Positions 25,077 to 33,940 are shown, counted from the first letter of the stretch. The stretch is 64,000 bases of DNA from Streptomyces sp. CC0208 (GCF_003443735.1 NZ_CP031969.1:3100001-3164000); one strand, 5' to 3'. A program made the numbers and translations. The notes: generated by a model from the letters alone, not told the origin.

Positions 25077-25466
25077 TCACGGCGTGGTCCCGGCCACCAG
25101 CTCCACCTCGAAACCGTCCGTGTTGGCGAGGTAGGCGGCGTAGTGCTGCGGGCCGCCCGCGAGCGGGTACCGGTCAGGGAAAAGGGGCGTCCAGCCGTGG
25201 GCGGGGGCCTCGGCGGCCAGGACGTCGACCTGACCGCGGCTGCCGGCGTGGAACGCCAGGTGGTTGAGGCCGGGGCGGGTGCGCTCGTGCCGGGTGCCGG
25301 TCAGCGCTGGTGACCGCTCCACGACGAGATACGTCGGCCCCAGGCGCCAACTGCGGCCGTGCTCCCAGTTCTGGTAGGGCTCGTAGCCGAGGCGGGTGAG
25401 CAACCAGCCCCATTCACCGCCCGCGCGGGAGAGGTCGGGGACCCACAGTTCGACGTGGTGCAGCAT
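25077..25466 (-). CDS. VOC (glyoxalase/bleomycin-resistance) family protein
   Basis: A 129-residue single-domain protein of the vicinal oxygen chelate fold from the ATG at 25466; the frame extends 11 codons upstream but into the terminator. Family features: MLHHVELWVPDLSRAGGEWG at the start, a central RPGLNHLAFHAGS and YAAYLANTDGFEVELVAG at the end. Candidate metal ligands are His4, the His in NHLAF and the Glu in FEVELV. The size fits dimeric lyases, dioxygenases or binding proteins. It is convergent with the inverted transporter and lies just past the terminator of the next operon, so it is a separate unit. Substrate unknown. Confidence 0.88.
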   Translation of the reverse strand: MLHHVELWVPDLSRAGGEWGWLLTRLGYEPYQNWEHGRSWRLGPTYLVVERSPALTGTRHERTRPGLNHLAFHAGSRGQVDVLAAEAPAHGWTPLFPDRYPLAGGPQHYAAYLANTDGFEVELVAGTTP

Positions 25467-25479
25467 CGGTCGCTCTCCG

Positions 25480-25522
25480 AAAAAGCCGGTTCTCGGCACC
25501 CGTCGGGGTGCCGAGAACCGGC
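25480..25522 (-). terminator. Rho-independent terminator of the third oligopeptide operon
   Basis: A perfect 17-bp stem (25485-25501 with 25506-25522), four-base loop, and on the minus strand five T residues (25484-25480) directly after the stem. It lies 14 bp past the ATPase stop at 25537. This is a textbook intrinsic terminator, unusual in having a T-tract in such GC-rich DNA. Confidence 0.92.
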
Positions 25523-25536
25523 GGAATCCGTGACGG

Positions 25537-26685
25537 TCAGGCCGCGTGCACGACGTCCTTCTCCTCCGCGAAGTGGCAGGCCGACTCGTGCGCCGCCGGG
25601 GTGTCCGCGCCCTTGAAGCGCTCGGGGATCGCCAGCAGGGGCGCCTCCTCCGCGCACTTGTCCTGGGCCTTCCAGCAGCGGGTGCGGAAGCGGCATCCGG
25701 AGGGCGGGTTGGCCGGGGACGGCACGTCGCCGGTCAGGATGATCCGCTCACGGCCCTCACGGGCCTCCGGGTCCGGCACCGGGACCGCCGACAGCAGCGC
25801 CTGGGTGTAGGGGTGCGTCGGGTGGTCGTAGATCTGCTCGTCGGAGCCGATCTCGGCGATCTTGCCGAGGTACATGACCCCGACGCGGTCCGAGATGTGC
25901 CGGACGATCGACAGATCGTGCGCGATGAAGATGTAGGAGAGGTTGAACTCGTCCTGCAACCGCTCCATCAGGTTGATGACCTGAGCCTGCACCGACACGT
26001 CCAGCGCCGACACCGGCTCGTCGCAGATGATGATCTCCGGGTTGAGCGCCAGGCCGCGGGCGATGCCGATGCGCTGGCGCTGGCCGCCGGAGAACTGGTG
26101 CGGATACCGGTTGATGTACTCCGGGTTCAGACCGACGACGTCGAGGAGTTCCTGCACCTTGCGGCGCCGGTCGCCCTTCGGGGCCACCTCGGGGTGGATG
26201 TCGTACGGCTCCCCGATGATGTCGCCCACCGTCATCCGGGGGTTGAGCGAGGTGTACGGGTCCTGGAACACCATCTGGATGTTGCGGCGGACCGCCTTCA
26301 GCGCGCGCCCGGACAGCGTGGTGATGTCCTGGCCCTTGTAGAAGATCTCGCCGGCCGTCGCCCGCTCCAGGTTCATCAGGAGCTTCGCCACGGTGGACTT
26401 ACCGCAGCCGGACTCGCCCACGATGCCCAGGGTCTCGCCCTGATACAGGTCGAAGGAGACTCCGTCGACGGCCTTGACCGCGCCGATCTGCTTCTTGAAC
26501 AGGATGCCCCGGGTGAGCGGGAAGTGCTTCACCAGGTTGCGCACCTGGAGGATCGGCTCGCCACGCTCGACGGGCGCCTCGATCGCGGCGACCGCCTCCG
26601 ACTCGGAAGCGGCGTCCACGACCTCGACGTCGGAGACGTTCGGCGTGGCGTCCTGCTGCTCGTCGTTCTTGCTGAGCTCAGCCAT
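25537..26685 (-). CDS. Oligopeptide ABC transporter ATPase (DppF type), third locus
   Basis: A 382-residue ATPase, last gene of the operon beside typA. A 45-residue acidic N-tail (rich in Glu, Asp, Ala) is not found in the paralogue at 12940-13977. Walker [10 protein letters not shown], signature [14 protein letters not shown], Walker [13 protein letters not shown] (Cys in place of Ala before DEP), switch His in IAHDLSIV. Tail [15 protein letters not shown] with [14 protein letters not shown] and ACHF. The ATG overlaps the preceding ATPase stop by eight bases. By position this is a good candidate for the last bldK gene. Confidence 0.94.
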   Translation of the reverse strand: MAELSKNDEQQDATPNVSDVEVVDAASESEAVAAIEAPVERGEPILQVRNLVKHFPLTRGILFKKQIGAVKAVDGVSFDLYQGETLGIVGESGCGKSTVAKLLMNLERATAGEIFYKGQDITTLSGRALKAVRRNIQMVFQDPYTSLNPRMTVGDIIGEPYDIHPEVAPKGDRRRKVQELLDVVGLNPEYINRYPHQFSGGQRQRIGIARGLALNPEIIICDEPVSALDVSVQAQVINLMERLQDEFNLSYIFIAHDLSIVRHISDRVGVMYLGKIAEIGSDEQIYDHPTHPYTQALLSAVPVPDPEAREGRERIILTGDVPSPANPPSGCRFRTRCWKAQDKCAEEAPLLAIPERFKGADTPAAHESACHFAEEKDVVHAA

Positions 26686-27727
26686 GGAGCGTCTCCTTCC
26701 AGAAGTGGCATGCCGAGGCGCGGCCGACCAGCTCGCTGCCGTCCTGGTCCGTCACCGGGAACAGGTCCGGGATGTCCGTACGGCAGATGTCCTGGGCCTT
26801 GGGGCAGCGCGGGTTGAAGGCGCAACCGGTGGGCACGTGCAGCAGGTTGGGCGGCAGGCCCTTGATGGCGTACAGCTCCTGGCCCTTCTGGTCCAGGCGC
26901 GGGATCGAGTCCAGCAGACCCCGTGTGTACGGGTGCGCGGGCCGCTTGTACAGCTCGTAGACCGGGGCGCGCTCCACGATCCGGCCCGCGTACATCACCG
27001 CGATCTTGTCCGCGACGTCGGCGACCACGCCGAGGTCGTGCGTGATCAGGATGAGGCCCATGTTGTACTCGCGCTGCAACTCCGAGAGCAGGTCCATGAC
27101 CTGGGCCTGGACCGTCACGTCGAGAGCCGTGGTGGGCTCGTCGGCGATGATCAGGTCGGGCTCCAGGGCCAGCGCCATGGCGATCATGATGCGCTGGCGC
27201 ATACCGCCGGAGAACTGGTGCGGGTAGTCGTTGACCCGGGCCGCGGCGGCCGGGATCTTCACCCGGTCCATCAGCTCGATCGCCTTGGCCTTGGCGTCCT
27301 TCTTGGACAGGCCGTGGTGGACGCGGAACATCTCGCCGAGCTGGTAGCCCACACTGAGCACCGGGTTGAGCGAACTGAGCGCGTCCTGGAAGATCATGGC
27401 GATGCGACGGCCACGGATCTTGCGGCGCTCCTCGCCGGACATCTTCAACATGTCCTGGCCGCGGAAGAGGATCTCCCCCTGGGGAATCGTCGCCGGCGGC
27501 ATGTCGAGGATGCCCATGATCGCCTGCGCGGTGACGGACTTGCCGGAGCCGGACTCACCGAGCACGGCGAGCGTCTCGCCCGCGTTGACGCTGTAGTTGA
27601 CGCCGTTGACGGCCTGGACCACGCCCTCGCGGGTGTGGAACTGGACGTGCAGGTCACGCACTTCCAACAGCGGTCCGCCGTCGCCCTCGCGCGGCGAGGG
27701 CACGGATACTTCTTCGATGATGGTCAC
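26678..27727 (-). CDS. Oligopeptide ABC transporter ATPase (DppD type), third locus
   Basis: A 349-residue ATPase. I chose the GTG at 27727, which has GGGAGG seven bases upstream and lies ten bases after the permease stop; the longer frame to 27778 would run into the permease gene. Walker [10 protein letters not shown], signature [14 protein letters not shown], Walker [13 protein letters not shown], switch His in ITHDLGVV. Tail [14 protein letters not shown] with [14 protein letters not shown] and ACHF. It is a close paralogue of 13970-14944 and partner of the DppF-type protein. Confidence 0.94.
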   Translation of the reverse strand: MTIIEEVSVPSPREGDGGPLLEVRDLHVQFHTREGVVQAVNGVNYSVNAGETLAVLGESGSGKSVTAQAIMGILDMPPATIPQGEILFRGQDMLKMSGEERRKIRGRRIAMIFQDALSSLNPVLSVGYQLGEMFRVHHGLSKKDAKAKAIELMDRVKIPAAAARVNDYPHQFSGGMRQRIMIAMALALEPDLIIADEPTTALDVTVQAQVMDLLSELQREYNMGLILITHDLGVVADVADKIAVMYAGRIVERAPVYELYKRPAHPYTRGLLDSIPRLDQKGQELYAIKGLPPNLLHVPTGCAFNPRCPKAQDICRTDIPDLFPVTDQDGSELVGRASACHFWKETLHG

Positions 27728-27737
27728 GACGCCTCCC

Positions 27738-28691
27738 TCAGCGCATCTTCGGGTCGAGGGCGTTGCGTACGGCCTCACCGAGCATGATGAACGCCAGCAC
27801 CGTGATGCTGAGCATGATCGACGGATAGAGCATGATCCACTGGGCCACGCGGATCTGGTTGCCGCCGTCGGAGATGTCGTTGCCCCACGACACGCCGTTG
27901 AGGCCGAGGCCCAGGAACGACAGTGTCGCCTCGGCGGAGATGTAGATGCCGAGTGAGATGGTGGCGACGACGATCACCGGGGCGAGGGTGTTCGGCAGGA
28001 TGTGCCGGAACATGATCCGCGGCGTGCTCGCGCCGAGCGCCTTGGCGGCCTGCACGTAGTCGGCCTGCTTGGTGGTGATGACGGCACCGCGCATCACGCG
28101 GGCGACCTGCGTCCAGCCGAAGAAGCCCAGCGCGCCGATGACCACCCAGGTGGTGCGGTCCGCGAAGGAGTTCAGGATGACCATGGTGCCGAGCAGGAAC
28201 GGGATGCCGAAGAACACGTCCGTCAGCCGGGACAGGATCGAGTCGACGAGACCACCGAAGTAGCCGGCGATCATGCCCACCAGGCCACCGAGGACCGTGA
28301 CGACCACGGTGGTGCCGAAGCCGACCGCGATGGAGGCCCGCGCACCGTAGATGACCCGGGCGAAGACACTGCGACCCTGCTGGTCGTAGCCGAGCCAGTC
28401 GGCCGAGCCGACGTCGCTCAGCTTGGGCTTCTGCAGGTAGTGCTTGGCCAGGTCACCGAGAATCGGGTCCTCGCTGGTGAACCACCCCGGGAAGAAGGTG
28501 ATCAGCAGCAGCACCAGGATCAGCACGCTGGAGATGATGAAGATCCAGCTGCGCCGCAGATCGGCCCAGGCGTCGCCCCAGAGGCTGCGGGCCTTCTCGG
28601 GCTTGGCCGCGGTGGGCGTCATCGGGGGCGTCGCGCCCGCCGGGTCGGCCGCTCCGGTGTTCTTGACGTCGGTCTTGGTCACGTCAGGCAT
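27738..28691 (-). CDS. Oligopeptide ABC transporter permease (DppC type), third locus
   Basis: A 317-residue permease from the ATG at 28691, giving the same eight-base overlap with the DppB-type gene as in the first locus. N-terminal tail of about 40 residues, then six transmembrane segments. The docking loop is DYVQAAKALGASTPRIMFRH, and GWFTSEDPILGD begins the external region. It lacks the cysteine pair of the first-locus DppC. The ending LGEAVRNALDPKMR matches LGDAVRDALDPKLR in the paralogue. Confidence 0.93.
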   Translation of the reverse strand: MPDVTKTDVKNTGAADPAGATPPMTPTAAKPEKARSLWGDAWADLRRSWIFIISSVLILVLLLITFFPGWFTSEDPILGDLAKHYLQKPKLSDVGSADWLGYDQQGRSVFARVIYGARASIAVGFGTTVVVTVLGGLVGMIAGYFGGLVDSILSRLTDVFFGIPFLLGTMVILNSFADRTTWVVIGALGFFGWTQVARVMRGAVITTKQADYVQAAKALGASTPRIMFRHILPNTLAPVIVVATISLGIYISAEATLSFLGLGLNGVSWGNDISDGGNQIRVAQWIMLYPSIMLSITVLAFIMLGEAVRNALDPKMR

Positions 28692-29616
28692 AGCGAATCC
28701 TCGGGTCAAGGACCGCGTAGAGCAGGTCGACGAGCAGGTTGGCGAGCAGGTACACGAGCACGAGGATCGTCACCAGGCCGACCAGGGTGGTGCCCTCCCG
28801 GCGGGTGATCGACTGGTAGATCGTGCCGCCGATGCCCTGGATGTTGAACAGTCCCTCAGTGACGACCGCGCCGCCCATCAGCGCACCGATGTCGGTGCCC
28901 AGGTAGGTGATCACGGGGATCAACGAGTTGCGCATCAGGTGGACGCCCACGACGCGGCGCTTGGGCAGGCCCTTGGCGATCGCGGTGCGGATGTAGTCGG
29001 CGCGCAGGTTCTCGGCGACGGAAGTCCGGGTCAGGCGGGTCACGTAGGCCAGTGACGCCGACGCGAGGACCACGGCCGGCATCAGCAACTCGTTGTAGTT
29101 CGTCGAGTCGTTGACGTTCGGTGGCAGCCAGTTCAGCTCGAAGGCGAAGACCACCTTGAGGATGAAGCCGAGGACGAAGACCGGTACCGAGATCAGCAGC
29201 AGCGAGATCAGCAGGGCCACGTTGTCGGTGAGCCGGCCGGCGCGCATGCCCGCCACGATGCCGAGGGCGATGCCCACGACCAGCTCGATCAGGAAGGCCA
29301 GGGAGGCCAGACGGATCGTCACCGGGAACGCGTCACCCAGGACGTCAGTGACGGGGCGGCCACTGGCGATCTGCGTGCCGAAGTCGGCGTGCAGGATCAT
29401 GTTTTTCATGTAGTGCCAGTACTGCACCATGATCGGCTGGTCCAGACCGTACTCATGTCTCAGCGCGGCGATCACCTGAGGGCTTCCGCCCTTGTCGCCG
29501 AAGAGCCCGCGCACGGGATCACCGGGCAGGGCGTAGACCATGAGGAAGATAAGCAAGGTGGTCCCGATGAACACCGGGATCATCTGGAGCAGTCGTCGTG
29601 CGACGTAGCGCCCCAT
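28684..29616 (-). CDS. Oligopeptide ABC transporter permease (DppB type), third locus
   Basis: A 310-residue permease with six transmembrane segments starting MGRYVARRLLQMIPVFIGTT, almost identical to the first-locus DppB start. ALPGDPVRGLFGDKGG follows the first helix. The docking loop is DYIRTAIAKGLPKRRVVGVH. It is separated from the binding-protein gene by 145 bp that contain two strong hairpins, so its expression is probably lower than that of the binding protein. Confidence 0.94.
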   Translation of the reverse strand: MGRYVARRLLQMIPVFIGTTLLIFLMVYALPGDPVRGLFGDKGGSPQVIAALRHEYGLDQPIMVQYWHYMKNMILHADFGTQIASGRPVTDVLGDAFPVTIRLASLAFLIELVVGIALGIVAGMRAGRLTDNVALLISLLLISVPVFVLGFILKVVFAFELNWLPPNVNDSTNYNELLMPAVVLASASLAYVTRLTRTSVAENLRADYIRTAIAKGLPKRRVVGVHLMRNSLIPVITYLGTDIGALMGGAVVTEGLFNIQGIGGTIYQSITRREGTTLVGLVTILVLVYLLANLLVDLLYAVLDPRIRYA

Positions 29617-29652
29617 CGTGCCTCCATGTCAGTCACAGCAGCGGCAGCCGAC

Positions 29653-29750
29653 GGGCCCTTTCCCCGCGCACCGTTGAGTGATGCGTGCGGAAAGGGCCCC
29701 CCGGCCGCTGCCGTTGCCCGGGGCGCGGTCGTGCCGCGCCCCGGGAACGG
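29653..29750 (-). promoter_or_regulatory. Two intercistronic hairpins between binding protein and permease genes
   Basis: Hairpin 1: an 11-bp stem, 29653-29663 (GGGCCCTTTCC) with 29689-29699, plus inner pairing CGCA/TGCG. Hairpin 2: 29717-29728 with 29734-29745 (12 bp, five-base loop), continued by CCGTT/AACGG (29711-29715 with 29746-29750) past one bulged G. They lie within the operon, 12 bp after the binding-protein stop. Likely they stabilise the upstream mRNA or cause partial termination so that the binding protein is made in excess, as in other binding-protein operons. Confidence 0.8.
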
Positions 29751-29761
29751 GCTGTTTGCGG

Positions 29762-31387
29762 TTACTTCTTGACCTGAACGCCGGTCAGGATCGGGTCGCC
29801 GTCCTGGGCGTACTTGACGCCGCTGACCTTCTCCGAGTAACCCGCGTTGACCTTGTAGTACCAGAGCGGAATGCTCGGCATGTAGTTCGGGAGCGCCTTC
29901 TCCACCTGCTGGTAGAGCTTCTCCGACTCCTCCAGGGAGGGGGCGGCGTCGGCCTTGGCGATCAGGGTGTCGATCTCCTTGCTGGAGAAGCCACCCTGGT
30001 TGCCGTCCGAGTGCGTGCCGAACAGGTCGCGGATGAAGTTGGCGATGAACGGGTAGTCGAGCACCCAGCCGGAGCGGTACAGCGACTTGACCTCGTGCGC
30101 GTCACGGGCGTTGAGGTCCGCCTGGAAGTCCGCCTTGGAGTCGCCGGTGCAGGCCACGCCGACGGCCTTGGTGATGGAGTTGCAGACCGCCTCCACCCAC
30201 TCCTTGTGACCGCCGTCCGCGTTGAACTGGATGGAGATCTTGTTCCCCGGGACGCCGCCGCCCTCCTTGATGAGCGCCTTGGCCTTGGTGGGGTTGTACG
30301 TGGTGACGTCACCGGCGGCGTTCGGCTGGTAGCCGAGGACGCCCTTGGCGACCCAGCCGGTGGCGGGCTCACGGGTGCCCTGAAGCACCGTCTTGGTGAT
30401 GGTGTTGCGGTCGATCGCCATCGACAGGCCCTGGATGACCTTGGGGTCGATGTTCTTCCACTGCTTGGTGTAGTAGGCCACCGCGATGCTCTGGATCGCC
30501 GAGTACGACTGGTCCACGGCACGGTCGCCGAGGTCCGTCTTGTAGACCGGCAGGTCCTTGGGCGCGAGCTGGCGCAGGACGTCGACGTTGCCGGACTTCA
30601 GGTCCTCGTACGCCGTCTCCAGGTTGGTGTAGTTCTTGAAGACCACACCACCGTTCTTGGCCTTGTTCGGGCCCTGGTAGTCGTCGTAGCGGGCGACCTC
30701 GATCGACTTCTTGTGGTTCCAGCTGACGAACTTGTACGGGCCGTTGCCGACCGGCTTCTCGCCCGCGGCCTTCGGGTCCTTGTAGAAGGACTCCGGCAGC
30801 GGCGAGAAGACCTCGTAGCCCAGCTTGTAGACGAAGTAGGGCAGTTCGTTGTTCAGCGTGATGGTGAAGGTGTTGTCGTCGACGACCTTCAGGCCGGACA
30901 TCTCGGTGGCCTTCGCCTTGCCCTTCTCGGGGGCGACGTCGGAGTAGCCCTTGATGTCCGAGAACCAGAAGCTGTTGGTCTGCTTGTTGGCCGGAACAGC
31001 GGCCCAGTTCCACGCCTTCACGTAGGACTCGGCGGTCACCGGGGTGCCGTCGTGGAACTTCCAGCCCGGCTTCAGCTTGACCGTGAAGGTCTTGTTGTCC
31101 TTGCTGTCGACCGACTGCGCGTTCATCATGACGATCTTGCCGCTGGCGTCGTAGTCGACGAGCCCGGTGAACAGGGCCTTCGTCACGATGCTGCCGTTGG
31201 ACTCCATGGTGTTCGCCGGCTGCAGCGGGTTCTGCGGCTCGCCGACCTCGATCGAGAACTTTCCGTTCGGGTCGATCGCAGCCTTGCTGTCGTTGCCGCT
31301 GTCACTGCTGCCCCCGCCGCAGGCAGTCGCGCTCAGCGCCACAACCGCGGCTATCGCGACCCACTTGGCGCTCTTGGCACCGCGCAT
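29762..31387 (-). CDS. Oligopeptide-binding lipoprotein (SBP family 5), third locus, possible BldKB-type protein
   Basis: A 541-residue lipoprotein from the ATG at 31387 with a GAGGAGG site six bases upstream. The signal peptide IAAVVALSATAC gives a lipidated Cys near residue 22, followed by GGGSSDSGNDS. Family-5 core: KPVGNGPYKFVSWNHKKSIE and GLSMAIDRNTITKTVL. First gene of the operon next to typA, where I recall bldK in S. coelicolor. BldK imports a morphogenetic peptide needed for aerial hyphae, so this protein may have that role. However, as I recall it, bldKA precedes bldKB in S. coelicolor, whereas here the binding protein comes first; the assignment is therefore tentative and I give no symbol. 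Confidence 0.93.
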   Translation of the reverse strand: MRGAKSAKWVAIAAVVALSATACGGGSSDSGNDSKAAIDPNGKFSIEVGEPQNPLQPANTMESNGSIVTKALFTGLVDYDASGKIVMMNAQSVDSKDNKTFTVKLKPGWKFHDGTPVTAESYVKAWNWAAVPANKQTNSFWFSDIKGYSDVAPEKGKAKATEMSGLKVVDDNTFTITLNNELPYFVYKLGYEVFSPLPESFYKDPKAAGEKPVGNGPYKFVSWNHKKSIEVARYDDYQGPNKAKNGGVVFKNYTNLETAYEDLKSGNVDVLRQLAPKDLPVYKTDLGDRAVDQSYSAIQSIAVAYYTKQWKNIDPKVIQGLSMAIDRNTITKTVLQGTREPATGWVAKGVLGYQPNAAGDVTTYNPTKAKALIKEGGGVPGNKISIQFNADGGHKEWVEAVCNSITKAVGVACTGDSKADFQADLNARDAHEVKSLYRSGWVLDYPFIANFIRDLFGTHSDGNQGGFSSKEIDTLIAKADAAPSLEESEKLYQQVEKALPNYMPSIPLWYYKVNAGYSEKVSGVKYAQDGDPILTGVQVKK

Positions 31388-31688
31388 GGGTTCCTCCTCA
31401 TGAGTCCATTGGTTCACCGCAAAGGGGCGCACACAGCACACAACCGCACCGCCCGTCGCCGGTGTCGGAGATGTCAGGTGCCCCCGCGCTCGTGAGTCGG
31501 CGCCGATGGCGCGTGACCCGTTTAGCCGAGCTCTACGCGCCTAACTATCTGCCATGCGCCAGGACCGAACCACACCCCTAAGGTCTCGGTTCGATCACAC
31601 CTCTCGCCTACATCTTCCAAAATCCGGACAAACGGCTTGCTGAAAGATGCCTGCGAAACGGACTTGTTACACATCTATCGGGGGTGGC

Positions 31689-31705
31689 TGTCCGTATTCC
31701 GGACA
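31689..31705. promoter_or_regulatory. Candidate operator TGTCCG-N5-CGGACA
   Basis: A perfect 6-5-6 inverted repeat, with a further half-site CCGGACA at 31624-31630. It lies about 300 bp upstream of the third-locus binding-protein start in a 645-bp gap (31388-32032). Apart from this and the typA terminator I see no gene in that gap; its open frames have no family features. Confidence 0.4.
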
Positions 31706-31970
31706 GGCGAGGTTTGAAAACCGATTGCGCGCAACGGGGCCGCCATGTACGGGGCCTCCGCGCACCGAGGGCGCGGCAGGTGAAGCTCACTGACGCTCCG
31801 TCAACGCACCGTGACAGCACCGCCGTTCAGTGATCTGAAGCACACTCTTCGGGTGCCGGCACAGCGGACGCACAGTCGTGCCGCCTCCGCGACAGGGTAG
31901 TGCGGACGACACGGCCTTGCGGGCCCCCTTCCCTAAATCGAGGGATTACCCTATGGGCGCCACGACGGCG

Positions 31971-32004
31971 CCGGGCACCCTCGCAGTGAAGCGAGGGTGC
32001 CCGG
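31971..32004 (-). terminator. Hairpin terminator of typA
   Basis: A perfect 14-bp stem (31971-31984 CCGGGCACCCTCGC with 31991-32004), six-base loop, 29 bp past the typA stop. No T-tract follows, as usual in Streptomyces. Confidence 0.8.
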
Positions 32005-32032
32005 TGGGTCGGTCTGGGGCGAAGGCCCGGCG

Positions 32033-33940
32033 TCAGCCGTGCTTGGCGCGGCTCGCGGCGCGGGCGCGCTCGCGGGCGTCCAGGTTGACCTTACGGATGC
32101 GGACCGCTTCCGGGGTCACCTCGACGCACTCGTCGTCGCGGCAGAACTCCAGGGACTGCTCCAGGGAGAGCTTGCGCGGCGGGACGATCGCCTCGAACGA
32201 GTCGGCCGAGGACGACCGCATGTTCGTGAGCTTCTTCTCCTTGGTGATGTTCACGTCCATGTCGTCGGCGCGCGAGTTCTCACCGACGATCATGCCCTCG
32301 TAGACCTCGGTGCCCGGGTCCACGAACAGCACGCCGCGCTCCTGGAGGTTCGTCATCGCGAAGGCGGTGACGGCACCGGAGCGGTCGGCGACCAGGGAGC
32401 CGTTGTTACGGGTCTGCAGGGTGCCGAACCAGGGCTCGAAGCCCTCGTGGATGGAGTGCCCGATGCCGGTGCCGCGGGTCTGGGTCAGGAACTCCGTGCG
32501 GAAGCCGATCAGACCGCGGGAGGGCACCACGAACTCCATGCGCACCCAGCCGGAGCCGTGGTTCGACATGTTGTCCATACGGCCCTTGCGGACGCCCATG
32601 AGCTGCGTGACCGCGCCCATGTGCTCCTCGGGCACGTCGATGGTCATGCGCTCGACGGGCTCGTACACCTTGCCGTCGACTTCCTTGGTGACCACCTGCG
32701 GCTTGCCGATGGTCAGCTCGAAGCCCTCCCGGCGCATGGTCTCGACCAGGATGGCGAGCGCCAGCTCACCACGGCCCTGGACCTCCCAGGCGTCGGGACG
32801 CTCGGTGTCCAGGACGCGCAGCGAGACGTTACCGATCAGCTCGCGGTCCAGGCGGTCCTTGACCTGACGGGCGGTCACCTTGCGGTCCTTGACGGCCGCC
32901 TTCGCGTCGGCGCCCTTGCCGGTGCCGCCGCGGCCGACCAGCGGCGAGGTGTTCGTCCCGATGGTCATGGAGATCGCGGGCTCGTCGACCGTGATCAGCG
33001 GGAGCGGGATCGGGTTCTCGGGGTCGGCGAGGGTCTCACCGATCATGATGTCCGGGATACCGGCGACCGCGCAGATGTCACCCGGGCCGGCCTTCTCGGC
33101 GGGCTTGCGGGTGAGCGCCTCGGTCATCAGCAGCTCGGTGATGCGCACGTTGGACATCGTGCCGTCGCGCTTGATCCACGTGACGGTCTGGCCCTTGCGC
33201 AGCTCGCCCTGCTCGACGCGGAGCAGCGCGATACGGCCGAGGAAGTTGTCGGCGTCCAGGTTCGTGACGTGCGCCTGGAGCGGGGCCGTCTCGTCGTACT
33301 CCGGAGCCGGGACGTGCGAGAGGATCGTGGAGAAGAAGGGCTCCAGGCTGTCGCTGTCGGCCGGGACGGTGCCGTCCTCCGGCTTGGTCAGCGAGGCAAC
33401 ACCGTCACGCGCGCAGGCGTAGACGATGGGGAACTCGATCTGGTCCTCGTCGGCGTCGAGGTCGAGGAAGAGGTCGTACGCCTCGTTGACGACCTCGTCG
33501 ATGCGCGAGTCGGGGCGGTCCGTCTTGTTGATGCAGAGGATGACGGGCAGCCGGGCCTGCAGTGCCTTGCGCAGCACGAAGCGGGTCTGGGGCAGCGGGC
33601 CCTCGGAGGCGTCGACGAGCAGCACCACCGCGTCCACCATCGACAGACCACGCTCGACCTCGCCACCGAAGTCGGCGTGGCCCGGGGTGTCGATGATGTT
33701 GATGGTGACGACCTCGCCACCGTCCTTCGGGTGGTACTTGACGGCCGTGTTCTTGGCCAGGATCGTGATGCCCTTCTCACGCTCCAGGTCGTTCGAGTCC
33801 ATCATGCGGTCGTCGAGCGATTCGGCGGCGTGCGCGGCGAAGGCACCGGCCTGCTTCAGCATGGCGTCGACGAGGGTCGTCTTGCCGTGGTCGACGTGGG
33901 CGACGATGGCGACGTTGCGGATGTCGTGGCGCGTGGCCAT
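32033..33940 (-). CDS. typA: Translational GTPase TypA/BipA
   Basis: A 635-residue ribosome-binding GTPase related to EF-G and LepA, involved in ribosome assembly and stress or cold adaptation. G1 is AHVDHGKTT (about 14-22), G3 DTPGHADFGGEVERGLSMVD, G4 NKTDRPD. The C-terminal TypA-specific domain includes RGLIGFRTEFLTQTRGTGIG and the GSWVRM-like GSGWVRMEF region. Full length. I chose the ATG at 33940 (MATRHDIRNVAIVAHVDHGK); the frame extends 30 codons upstream without homology. It is monocistronic, with its own terminator. Confidence 0.97.
   Translation of the reverse strand: MATRHDIRNVAIVAHVDHGKTTLVDAMLKQAGAFAAHAAESLDDRMMDSNDLEREKGITILAKNTAVKYHPKDGGEVVTINIIDTPGHADFGGEVERGLSMVDAVVLLVDASEGPLPQTRFVLRKALQARLPVILCINKTDRPDSRIDEVVNEAYDLFLDLDADEDQIEFPIVYACARDGVASLTKPEDGTVPADSDSLEPFFSTILSHVPAPEYDETAPLQAHVTNLDADNFLGRIALLRVEQGELRKGQTVTWIKRDGTMSNVRITELLMTEALTRKPAEKAGPGDICAVAGIPDIMIGETLADPENPIPLPLITVDEPAISMTIGTNTSPLVGRGGTGKGADAKAAVKDRKVTARQVKDRLDRELIGNVSLRVLDTERPDAWEVQGRGELALAILVETMRREGFELTIGKPQVVTKEVDGKVYEPVERMTIDVPEEHMGAVTQLMGVRKGRMDNMSNHGSGWVRMEFVVPSRGLIGFRTEFLTQTRGTGIGHSIHEGFEPWFGTLQTRNNGSLVADRSGAVTAFAMTNLQERGVLFVDPGTEVYEGMIVGENSRADDMDVNITKEKKLTNMRSSSADSFEAIVPPRKLSLEQSLEFCRDDECVEVTPEAVRIRKVNLDARERARAASRAKHG

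Noticed and set aside
31388..31970. Small genes in the long gap upstream of the third transporter
   Set aside because: Short frames only, Arg/Ser-rich, no start signals; better seen as a regulatory region.
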